From Bacillota bacterium (lineage in GTDB: Bacteria; Bacillota; Clostridia; Acetivibrionales; DSM-1351): a DNA stretch of 64,000 nt. Shown one piece after another: positions 18,240 to 25,892 of the stretch (its first letter is position 1; the number at the start of each line of letters is the position of its first letter). A model generated the notes under the pieces. That model was not told where the DNA came from and searched no databases. It saw only the letters and a program-made list of their open reading frames with translations. The position numbers and the translations under genes were made by a program. Where the stretch lies: assembly GCA_023433945.1 (NCBI GenBank), contig JAEYTP010000091.1, positions 1-64,000 on the forward strand, written 5' to 3'.

Positions 18240-19103
18240 ATGGGTCACGATAGTGAAAGAGTGGTCTCAGGGCTAATTTGCGAGAAAGACCTTGCTAGAA
18301 TTAGAGAAGCAGTAGGAATTCAGGTTGAAAAGATATATGATTCCTGCAAAGAAAAGAATTGTATAGAAAACGCTAGAGTTTATTTCGAGGAATTAACTAA
18401 TGATGAAATATGTGCAATCAATAATGCATTCAATGTAAAGATCAGAGCGGCTGAGGTAGAGGACGTAATAACAGACATTGAAGCTGTTCCTTTTAAGAGA
18501 GGCTTTTATACTGTTGATGTTAAGTTCATAATTGAAGTGACTCTTGATTTCTTCACTAGAGTTGTTGTTGGAGGCAAAGAGTGTGTACATGTAACTACAG
18601 TAGAAGGTGAGATTTCCTTCGACAAAAAGATTTTTCTGTTTGGCTCAGAAGGCGGGGTAAAGGTATTTAAGTCAATGTTCCAGGAACATAAGGACGACTT
18701 ACATTGCAACAATTCAGAGCTGCAGCAGACAAATCTGCCATTTGCTAAAATAGAGGTTGCAGAACCTATTCCATTAGGAGCTAAGCTTAGAGGCTTGCTA
18801 GATAAGTTCTGTGATGAAGAAGAAGTGACTACTGGACCAATTTTGACAAAGAGAGTATATGTAACTATAGGCTTGTTCTCAATAGTTAATCTCGCTAGAT
18901 ACGTACAACTTTTGGTACCGGCATTTGATTTCTCATATCCATACAAGCGTTGCCCAGGTGCAACAGATGATAACCCATGCGAATTGTTTGATACTTTTGA
19001 ATTCCCTTATGATGAGTTCTACCCACCACAAAAATTTGATTTCCCAGGTGCAGCAGAACAAGAAAGAATGTTGACGGACGAAGAGCATGAGGAAAAGGAA
19101 TAG
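18240..19103 (+). CDS. Conserved-looking hypothetical protein
   Basis: About 287 residues from an ATG with GGGGGA five bases upstream. It is soluble and mixed alpha/beta, with beta-rich segments around residues 85-190 (FYTVDVKFIIEVTLDFFTRV). The tail is rich in Phe, Tyr, Pro and Asp (PYDEFYPPQKFDFPG) and ends in an acidic run. Cysteines occur at KEKNC, GKECV, DLHCN, KFCDE, KRCPG and NPCEL. No transmembrane segment, signal peptide or enzyme motif is seen. I do not recognise the family; a spore or envelope structural role is only a guess from composition. It is monocistronic and followed by fold-back repeats that converge on the next AraC gene. Confidence 0.6.
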   Translation: MGHDSERVVSGLICEKDLARIREAVGIQVEKIYDSCKEKNCIENARVYFEELTNDEICAINNAFNVKIRAAEVEDVITDIEAVPFKRGFYTVDVKFIIEVTLDFFTRVVVGGKECVHVTTVEGEISFDKKIFLFGSEGGVKVFKSMFQEHKDDLHCNNSELQQTNLPFAKIEVAEPIPLGAKLRGLLDKFCDEEEVTTGPILTKRVYVTIGLFSIVNLARYVQLLVPAFDFSYPYKRCPGATDDNPCELFDTFEFPYDEFYPPQKFDFPGAAEQERMLTDEEHEEKE

Positions 19104-19111
19104 GGTACATA

Positions 19112-19316
19112 GTATGAGTCAATAGGGACGGTTCCTTATTGACTCATTTTTTTGTCTTGGAGTCAATGAGTCAATAGGGACGGTTCTTTTTTGACTCATT
19201 TTTGTCTTGGTGAGTCAAAAAGGAACCGTCCCCCTGACTCCTCGTGAGTCAAAAAGGAACCGTCCCCCTGACTCACTCGTGAGTCAAAAAGGAACCGTCC
19301 CCCCCTGACTCAAAAA
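19112..19316. repeat. Fold-back repeat cluster A (core GGGACGGTTC)
   Basis: Two forward units of the form GAGTCAATAGGGACGGTTC plus TTGACTC, then three inverted units (GAGTCAAAAAGGAACCGTCC plus TGACTC). Each unit is itself palindromic at its GAGTCA/TGACTC ends, and the forward and inverted sets can pair into one large hairpin. It lies between two convergent genes. The first bases (tcaaaaag on plus) give the TGA stop of the AraC gene at 19310. Confidence 0.9.
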
Positions 19317-20194
19317 GATACCTTTTGTCTATACTCACTTGGTGTGCAGCCAAATTGTCTCTTAAAAACTCTGTTAAAGTAGCTGAGGCTTTCAAAGCCA
19401 CATTCCATAGAAATATCTGTAACGGACATATCACATTCTCTTAATAGTGTTATTGCTGACTGCATCCGATAATTGTTTATATAGGTCGTAATATTGCTGT
19501 TTGTCAGCTCCTTAAACAGCTTACAGGCGTATTGAGGAGATAGATTGATAGTATGTCCTATATCTTGCAACGTTATTTTCTTGTTATAGTTATCGGATAT
19601 ATACTTTAGTATGTCTTTTAGCATTCCTTGCTTTTTTCTGTGAAATTTATTGGTTTTATTATCAGCTTCAGTAATAAGGTTATTGCGGAATATCATACTG
19701 AAAATGGTGAATAATTTGCTCTTTATCTCTAGTTCATATGCATAGCTTTTGTGTGACAACTCAAATTCAATTTCGGATAAAAGATTGATAATATTAGCGT
19801 TAATCTGAATATTGGAGTCAAAGTAGTTTATAATTTTGTATCTGTTATTGGTTATCAAATCAAAGTACTTTCTGCATTCATCAAAAGCTCCTACAAGCAA
19901 ATCTGGAGAGAAGACTATTGAATAGTAGGTTGAGTTTTCTTGTGTAGACAATCCTGAGTGTACCTGAGTGCTATTTACAAATATGCAGTCGCCAGGCTTA
20001 ACCTCGTACTGTTTATCATCCACAGTAAATACTGCATGACCACTTATAAAGCATATAAACTCAAATTCCTTATGCCAATGGAAGGGCAAGATATTACCTT
20101 GGGCCTCGTGAGAAACACGATACAGCTCAATTGGTAACGCTTTATCTCCATGCTGCTTTTTTTCATTTAAAGAATCAAAATATAAAATATCCAT
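19310..20194 (-). CDS. AraC-family transcriptional regulator
   Basis: 294 residues: cupin domain with FHWHKEFEFICFISG and KPGDCIFVNSTQVHSG, then the double HTH (ITLQDIGHTINLSPQYACKL, VTDISMECGFESLSYFNRVF) and the FGCTPSEYRQK end. It is a close architectural match to the AraC gene at 232. It has a good GGAG ribosome site before ATG 20194. The likely targets are the sugar genes to its right, though an IS110-family element now separates it from the GH31 gene. The stop codon TGA is furnished by a fold-back repeat, so the extreme C-terminus (KVSF) may differ from relatives. Confidence 0.85.
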   Translation of the reverse strand: MDILYFDSLNEKKQHGDKALPIELYRVSHEAQGNILPFHWHKEFEFICFISGHAVFTVDDKQYEVKPGDCIFVNSTQVHSGLSTQENSTYYSIVFSPDLLVGAFDECRKYFDLITNNRYKIINYFDSNIQINANIINLLSEIEFELSHKSYAYELEIKSKLFTIFSMIFRNNLITEADNKTNKFHRKKQGMLKDILKYISDNYNKKITLQDIGHTINLSPQYACKLFKELTNSNITTYINNYRMQSAITLLRECDMSVTDISMECGFESLSYFNRVFKRQFGCTPSEYRQKVSF

Positions 20195-20491
20195 TCAATA
20201 CTCCAAAATGTATAAGATATAACATAGTTTAAGTATCCATTCAGTAATTCGGAACGCATACCGTATATCAAGAAACGCACAGAATATTAAAATAGTTCAA
20301 ATATCTGTTACAATTATACAAGTTTTTATACAAAAATGACAATATAATATTACTTATATACCTAATAAAAGCTCACTAAAAGCTCACTAACTGGCTAATT
20401 AATGCTAATTAAGTGCTATCTAAATACTGATTAGGATAGGGAGACCAACTATGAATAGTCAATAGTAAATATAAATATTTTAAAAGAATTT

Positions 20492-20502
20492 TAGTTGGAT
20501 AA
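20492..20502. repeat. IS left-end inverted repeat
   Basis: TAGTTGGATAA, the exact reverse complement of 21815-21825 on the other side of the transposase gene. Confidence 0.65.
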
Positions 20503-20564
20503 AAAGGGTATGGCAAAATAAGCATCCTAGGACGCACTTTGAAAATTAAATATGGAAGACTGGA

Positions 20565-21728
20565 CTAAGCCAGATTGAACTTCAAATTATCAGTCATCAT
20601 TTTGTGAATGACGCGAACAAGCTTATGAGCAACATGTCCCAGAGCGTTGTAATGGGAACGCCCCTGAGAGACCTTTAAATTGTAGTAATCTTTAAAAGTC
20701 TTGTTATTTAGGGTTGCCTGCCAGGCTGCATTAATTAATGCATATCTAAGTATTTTAGAACCACGCTTTGACATTCGTGTATGGTGTGCATTAAACTTAC
20801 CAGACTGGTTCACAGAAGGATCAAGACCGGCATAGGCAAGCAACTGATAAGATGAATTAAAACGGTGAATATCACCGATTTCGCCAAGAATGGTTGCACC
20901 ATTGAGACTACCGATGCCTGGAACTGTTTTAATAACAGAATCCATCTCATCCATTATGGATTTGATGGTTGAGTCTAATTCTTGGAGTTGTTCATCATAG
21001 AGTTCAATCTGAATAATAGATTGAGAAATCTGTAAAGATAAGGTATGATTTTTAGTACCGACAGATTTGCTTGCGAGTTCTTTTAAAGCAATAGCTGTAT
21101 CTTTATTGAAATGGCCGTGCGAAGCTTTTCTCAGAAGATTGCTAAGCTTGGTAATGTTCATCGCAGCAATCTTGTCGGGATCTGAACATTCCTTCAAGAG
21201 AGTGTAACAGGCGTTGATATGTATACCTGATTTGAAGAAGTATTGGAGCTCAGGGAACAATTGATCAACGTAAGTTACAAGTTGAATCTTTACCTTTGTT
21301 CTGGCCTTGATAAGTTTTTGGCGGAAGCGACAAAGGTTTTTTAATTTCAAGGTTTCTAAATCTCTTTGTGTAAAGAGACGATATTGATTCATCATGAGAG
21401 CCTTGATAATTAAATAAGTATCAACACTATCTGTCTTAGTCTTACGGATATTAGTTTTACGTAATGTAGCAGTCTGAATAGGATTGATAACACAAATGCG
21501 AAAGCCCCTGGTAAATAGGAAACAAATGAGGTTCTCTCCATAGTGTGCAGTTGATTCCATACCGATAACCAGAGAATCTTTTTCAAAAGCAGAAAGCTTT
21601 GAAAGAATAGACTGAAACCCGGTATGATCATTGGTGAAGCTAAAAGGCTGAATCAGTACTTCACCATCTGAGGACATAACAGAGGCAAAATGTTTTTGCT
21701 TGGCAATATCAATACCAACGTAAATCAT
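20565..21728 (-). CDS. IS110-family transposase (DEDD)
   Basis: 387 residues from the ATG at 21728, which has AAAGGAG eight bases upstream. The N-terminal RuvC-like DEDD domain has Asp in VGIDIAKQKH, Glu in IGMESTAHYGENL, and the two Asp of TKTDSVDTYLI. The C-terminal Transposase_20 domain has VPGIGSLNGATILGEIGD and AGLDPSVNQSGK, with the conserved Ser used as nucleophile in bridge-RNA-guided recombination. It looks full length and in frame, so it may be active. The transposase moves the element by recombination between donor and target guided by the element's own RNA. Confidence 0.92.
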   Translation of the reverse strand: MIYVGIDIAKQKHFASVMSSDGEVLIQPFSFTNDHTGFQSILSKLSAFEKDSLVIGMESTAHYGENLICFLFTRGFRICVINPIQTATLRKTNIRKTKTDSVDTYLIIKALMMNQYRLFTQRDLETLKLKNLCRFRQKLIKARTKVKIQLVTYVDQLFPELQYFFKSGIHINACYTLLKECSDPDKIAAMNITKLSNLLRKASHGHFNKDTAIALKELASKSVGTKNHTLSLQISQSIIQIELYDEQLQELDSTIKSIMDEMDSVIKTVPGIGSLNGATILGEIGDIHRFNSSYQLLAYAGLDPSVNQSGKFNAHHTRMSKRGSKILRYALINAAWQATLNNKTFKDYYNLKVSQGRSHYNALGHVAHKLVRVIHKMMTDNLKFNLA

Positions 21729-21814
21729 GTAAACAACTCCTTTGATAATAATCACTGTGGGTGGTCCACCTAGTTTTATCATCCTAAACTTGCGCGACAT
21801 AAAAGCTCAAGGGC

Positions 21815-21825
21815 TTATCCAACTA
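21815..21825. repeat. IS right-end inverted repeat
   Basis: TTATCCAACTA, paired with the copy at 20492-20502. It lies 87 bases upstream of the transposase start. Confidence 0.65.
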
Positions 21826-21982
21826 TAAAAGATTGAGATAAAACTGTGGCAATACACTCCCCAAAATAGTCAAGGCTATAGAGTATAAATAAAAAGTCAA
21901 CAGTGTTAAAAAAATTATAAAATAAAAATATTAAGAAAGGAATGTATTGTGTATTTTCTATAAATACATCATACAAGGTATT

Positions 21983-24322
21983 ATGAAGAATACAAAAATA
22001 GAACAATTAACAAAAAACATTATTCATGTAACATACTCGAAGTCAGAGGGGGAGCAAATTCAGAGTGTTCTTATATGCGAGGATTTTATGAAGCCGGTAA
22101 CCTCTGGATTACTAGAAAATAACTATATAGTTGAGGATGAAGCTATCTACTTTATCAATTTCAAGGGTGACAATATTTTAAAGGCAGCTTCTCATACGCT
22201 TACACCTAAGCAAATCTATAAATACTATGTTGAAGGTGAGCCCATTCAAAAAAAGAAGATGACGGCAAATGGGGAAGTAGTATACATAGAAAATGCTAAA
22301 ACTACTCCCTCCGAAATGTCCTATGAAGGAAGGATTGTGTTTGAAGTTACCAGTGATGAATACTTGTATGGACTGGGTCAACATGAGGACGGAGTGCTGA
22401 ACTATAACGGGAAAACGGAATATCTGTACCAGACAAATATGAAGATTTCCATACCATTTCTCTTATCCACTAAAAACTATGGAATACTTATAGATACTGA
22501 GAGTGCAATGATATATGAAAGTAAGGACGGTAAAGTATCTTTTACGATTGATACTACTGACTACATATCCTACTATGTAATTGTGGGGGACTGTTTTGAT
22601 GAGATTATCTACGAGCTGCGTAATCTGACAGGAAAGGCACCGATGCTTCCAAGGTGGGCATTTGGATATGTCCAGTCAAAGGAGAGGTATAAGTCTACAC
22701 AAGAACTAATAGAAACGGTAGAAAAATTCAGACAGCAAGATATTCCTATAGATTGTATCGTTCAGGACTGGCATTCTTGGAATGAAGGCTTATGGGGTGA
22801 CAAGCATGTAGATAAAAGTAGATACCCTGATTTGCATAAGCTCACAGAAGAAATTCATAACCTAAATGCTAAGCTGATGGTTTCTATTTGGCCCAATATG
22901 GCTGAAGGCAGTCAGGATTTAGAGGAATTTAAAAGAGAGAATTTGCTACTGCCGAATTCAACTACCTATGATGCATTTGATGAGCGTGCCCGCGAGCTGT
23001 ACTGGAAGCAATGCAATAATGAGTGGTTTTCATCAGGCATTGATGCCTGGTGGTGCGACAATGCAGAGCCTTTCTCCGATGCTGACTGGAATGGAGAAAC
23101 AAAAAGAGAAGAGCACGTAAGATACCAGCTTATCGTAGATTCATCAAAGCAATCTATGAACTGGAGAAGACTCAACTCATATGGGTTGTTGCATTCAAAA
23201 GGAATATATGAAAATTGGAGGGCTTCAAATTCTGATAAGAGGGTTGTTAATCTGACTAGATCCACATATATTTCTGGACAAAGGTATTCAGCAATAGCCT
23301 GGTCGGGGGATATAGCAGCTAATTGGCCTACACTAAAAAGACAGATAACAGAGGGTATAAAATACTGCTTAAGTGGAATGCCGTACTGGACTTTGGATAT
23401 TGGTGCATTCTTTGTTGTAAAGGATAAGTGGGAAAATAGGGGCTGTAATTGCAAGGATAGGAATGTGCTGTGGTTTTGGGATGGACATTATAATGATGGA
23501 GTTGAAGACTTAGGATACAGAGAGCTATATGTAAGATGGCTGCAATTGGGAATATTTTTGCCTATGTTCAGGTCTCATGGCACTGATACGCCAAGGGAAC
23601 CTTGGAATTTTGGCACTCCGGGGACTATATTCTATGACACTATACTCAAGTTTATCAAGCTTAGATACAGCTTTATGCCATACATATATTCCCTTTCAGC
23701 CGATATATACTTCAACAATTCAACCATGCTGAGGGGCTTAATGTTCGACTTTGCAGGGGATAAAAATGTACATGCAATTGATGATAGCTTTATGTTTGGA
23801 AAAGCTTTTCTTGTAAGCCCGGTAACCGAGCCTATGTATTATAGTGCAAACAGTGAGGCAATCACTTCGGAAAGGGTAAAGGATGTATACTTGCCTGCAG
23901 GCTGCAAGTGGTACGACTTCTGGACTAATGAGGTATATGAGGGTGGACAAACCATTAAAAGGAGTACACCGCTTGATATTATACCATTGTACGTAAAGGC
24001 AGGTTCCATAATTCCAACCTCCGAACCCCTGATGTATGCAGATCAAAAGGGGGGGGAAGTGTCAGAAATATTGGTATACGGTGGAAGTAATGGAGAATTC
24101 ACATTATACAATGATGAGGGGGACAATTATAGCTACGAAAACGAAAATTACTCTGCTGTTGATTTTAAATATTGTGATGGTGATAGGACCTTGTTGATTG
24201 GGGCTGTAAGAGGGACATACAAGTTCCAGAGGGGTTATAAGATAACGCTAATTGAAGGTTCATCAATTAAAAAGACAGAAAATATCACATACGAGGGTAA
24301 AGAAGTGATTGTAAAGCTTTGA
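21983..24322 (+). CDS. GH31 family glycosidase (alpha-glucosidase/alpha-xylosidase)
   Basis: About 780 residues. N-terminal beta-sandwich with LYGLGQHEDGVL, barrel starting near PRWAFGYVQSKERY, nucleophile Asp359 in AWWCDNAEPF, acid/base Asp443 in AWSGDIAANW, and C-terminal beta domains with a glycine-rich tail. There is no signal peptide, so it is cytoplasmic. Its barrel differs from that of the GH31 protein at 1416 (WWCDNAEP against WLDEAEPE), so the two probably have different substrates. A TTG at 21947 with AAAGGA is an alternative start that adds 12 residues. The gene sits just downstream of an IS110-family element and upstream of the LacI regulator, whose operator lies in the gap after it. 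Confidence 0.85.
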   Translation: MKNTKIEQLTKNIIHVTYSKSEGEQIQSVLICEDFMKPVTSGLLENNYIVEDEAIYFINFKGDNILKAASHTLTPKQIYKYYVEGEPIQKKKMTANGEVVYIENAKTTPSEMSYEGRIVFEVTSDEYLYGLGQHEDGVLNYNGKTEYLYQTNMKISIPFLLSTKNYGILIDTESAMIYESKDGKVSFTIDTTDYISYYVIVGDCFDEIIYELRNLTGKAPMLPRWAFGYVQSKERYKSTQELIETVEKFRQQDIPIDCIVQDWHSWNEGLWGDKHVDKSRYPDLHKLTEEIHNLNAKLMVSIWPNMAEGSQDLEEFKRENLLLPNSTTYDAFDERARELYWKQCNNEWFSSGIDAWWCDNAEPFSDADWNGETKREEHVRYQLIVDSSKQSMNWRRLNSYGLLHSKGIYENWRASNSDKRVVNLTRSTYISGQRYSAIAWSGDIAANWPTLKRQITEGIKYCLSGMPYWTLDIGAFFVVKDKWENRGCNCKDRNVLWFWDGHYNDGVEDLGYRELYVRWLQLGIFLPMFRSHGTDTPREPWNFGTPGTIFYDTILKFIKLRYSFMPYIYSLSADIYFNNSTMLRGLMFDFAGDKNVHAIDDSFMFGKAFLVSPVTEPMYYSANSEAITSERVKDVYLPAGCKWYDFWTNEVYEGGQTIKRSTPLDIIPLYVKAGSIIPTSEPLMYADQKGGEVSEILVYGGSNGEFTLYNDEGDNYSYENENYSAVDFKYCDGDRTLLIGAVRGTYKFQRGYKITLIEGSSIKKTENITYEGKEVIVKL

Positions 24323-24355
24323 TTAGGAGCTTGATTGCTTTTCAACACTAAATTA

Positions 24356-24383
24356 TTGACTATTTAATGTTTTGTGATAAAAT
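24356..24383 (+). promoter_or_regulatory. Candidate promoter of the lacI-type gene
   Basis: TTGACT (24356-24361) and TAAAAT (24378-24383) with a 16-base spacer and a TG just upstream of the -10. The AAACGTTT operator follows within about 15 bases, at the expected start of transcription. Confidence 0.5.
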
Positions 24384-24393
24384 AAAATCATAA

Positions 24394-24407
24394 CTAAACG
24401 TTTCACG
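24394..24407. promoter_or_regulatory. LacI-family operator, autoregulatory
   Basis: CTAAACGTTTCACG contains the palindromic core AAACGTTT (24396-24403). The same core lies at the centre of the 20-bp palindrome at 25534-25553, so both are probably bound by the LacI-type protein encoded between them. Confidence 0.6.
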
Positions 24408-24414
24408 ATATGGG

Positions 24415-25431
24415 GTGTTTATTATAGCAGCTACAATGAAGGATGTTGCAAAGTATACAGGATTATCAATAGCAACAATATCTAAGTACATAAATGGTGG
24501 TAATGTTCTAGAAGAAAACAGAACAATTATTGAAACCGCTATAAAAGAATTAAGTTTTGAAGTCAATGAGTTGGCAAGAGGGCTTAAAACTAGCAAAACA
24601 AAGACGATTGGCTTGCTTATACCTGAACTAGAGAATATATTTTTTACTAGTGTTGTATCAGAGGTGGAAAATATACTTATACAAAATGGGTATAGTACAA
24701 TTATTTGTGACTTCAAAGGCAGCGCTGAACTCCAAAAGCAAAAGATGGAGTTTTTGGTCAAAAAGATGGTAGACGGAATCATCACTATGCCTATTGGGAA
24801 CGATGCTGAGAATATAAAGGCCCTTACTCACAAGCAGATACCTGTAGTGCTTATAGATAGAGCACTAAAGGATGTTGCCTGTGATACTATTTTAGTAGAT
24901 AATCTCAATGCATCATACAATGCAGTAGAGCAGCTTATCATTATGGGACATAAAAGAATTGGTATCATTTGTGGGCCTACGGATGTTTTTACTGCTCAGG
25001 AGAGACTTAAAGGCTATGAAAGAGTTCATGAAGACTATGGGATGAACATTGACAGAAGTCTTGTGATGCAAGGGGACTACAGCATTGAAAGTGGCTACGA
25101 GCTTATGAAGCGGCTGCTTGCGATGGAAAATCTACCGACGGCTATATTTGTTACAAACTATGAACTTACACTTGGCTCCATAATGGCTGTTAATGAGAGC
25201 AATATTCGTATACCGGATGATGTATCCTTTATAGGATTTGATAATCTTCAATTGGCCAAGGTTATTAAACCATCACTATCAATAGTGGTACAGCCGGTCA
25301 AGCAAATTGGTGAGATGGCAGCAAATGTTATGCTAAAGAGACTCAAGGGGGACTTTTCTAATTATCCACTTATGACAAGGCTTAAGACAGAGCTTTTGAT
25401 AAATGAGTCTATAAAAAAGATTAGTCTATAG
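24415..25431 (+). CDS. LacI-family transcriptional regulator
   Basis: Up to 338 residues. The N-terminal HTH (ATMKDVAKYTGLSIATISKY) and hinge (FEVNELARGLK) are followed by a periplasmic-binding-protein-like sensor domain (TIGLLIPELENIFFTSVVSE). It represses or activates sugar genes according to a bound sugar. The start is awkward. The GTG at 24415 opens the frame, the first ATG is at 24436 inside the HTH, and the normal family start would fall at an ATA. GGGGTG precedes an ATT/ATA pair, so a non-standard start is conceivable. Two AAACGTTT palindromes flank the gene, one in its own promoter and one upstream of the kinase-GatD-GatZ operon. Confidence 0.85.
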   Translation: MFIIAATMKDVAKYTGLSIATISKYINGGNVLEENRTIIETAIKELSFEVNELARGLKTSKTKTIGLLIPELENIFFTSVVSEVENILIQNGYSTIICDFKGSAELQKQKMEFLVKKMVDGIITMPIGNDAENIKALTHKQIPVVLIDRALKDVACDTILVDNLNASYNAVEQLIIMGHKRIGIICGPTDVFTAQERLKGYERVHEDYGMNIDRSLVMQGDYSIESGYELMKRLLAMENLPTAIFVTNYELTLGSIMAVNESNIRIPDDVSFIGFDNLQLAKVIKPSLSIVVQPVKQIGEMAANVMLKRLKGDFSNYPLMTRLKTELLINESIKKISL

Positions 25432-25442
25432 TACCTAAAAAT

Positions 25443-25541
25443 ATGGCTTTTATTATTCCAATGTTGATTTTAGGCATTCTAATCATTTGGTTCTTGGCAT
25501 TTAGGGATAAGAAAGCTACTATTTTTTTGCACATAAGCTAA
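25443..25541 (+). CDS. Possible 32-residue hydrophobic peptide
   Basis: A short frame, ATG to TAA, encoding a single membrane-like helix (FIIPMLILGILIIWFLAF) followed by RDKK and a short tail. The hydrophobic-then-basic pattern is what a small membrane peptide would show. However, there is no clear ribosome site, and the end overlaps the operator palindrome at 25534-25553. It may be chance in AT-rich DNA. Confidence 0.2.
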   Translation: MAFIIPMLILGILIIWFLAFRDKKATIFLHIS

Positions 25542-25553
25542 ACGTTTAGCTTA
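25534..25553. promoter_or_regulatory. 20-bp palindromic LacI-type operator
   Basis: A perfect palindrome TAAGCTAAACGTTTAGCTTA centred on AAACGTTT. It stands 340 bases before the FGGY kinase gene, with no other gene between, and shares its core with the site in the lacI-type promoter. Confidence 0.75.
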
Positions 25554-25559
25554 AATAAA

Positions 25560-25866
25560 AAGATTATAATTAAACGAAAACATAAATAACAAAAATATTA
25601 AGCAAAACAATTTAGTAGGCAAAGTAATTATAGATAAGCAAAACAATTTAATTAGAAAAAAAATTGCGGATAAGAAAAACGGTTTGAAAACAATTATAGA
25701 TAATCAAGCAATTTAAACTAAGCCAGAACAGATTAAACTAACAAACAATTTAAACTAACCAGAACAGATTAAACTAGCAAAGCAATTCAAACTAAGCCAG
25801 AACAGATTAAACTAACAAGCAATTTAAACTAAGCCAGAACAATTTAAGCTAAGCAAAATAGTTTAA
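25560..25866. repeat. Degenerate 37-bp tandem repeats in the operon leader
   Basis: Three clear 37-bp units (25720-25756, 25757-25793, 25794-25830) read AAGCCAGAACAGATTAAACT, then AACAAgCAATTTAAACT. A shortened fourth copy follows, with looser 'aagcaaaacaattta' copies from 25600. The block forms most of the leader between the operator and the kinase gene. Confidence 0.8.
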
Positions 25867-25892
25867 GCCAAGATAACAAATAAGGAGGATAT

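Larger units (their letters stand above)
20485..21832 (-). mobile_element. IS110-family insertion sequence
   Basis: The element holds one DEDD transposase gene and is bounded by short inverted sequences: TAGTTGGATAA (20492-20502) and TTATCCAACTA (21815-21825). Exact outer ends are not certain, because IS110 elements lack classic terminal repeats and make no target duplication I can see. Subterminal inverted repeats are typical of the IS1111 subgroup. The noncoding ends (about 65 and 90 bases) are where family members encode a bridge RNA. It is inserted between the AraC gene and GH31, and the gene looks intact. Confidence 0.75.
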
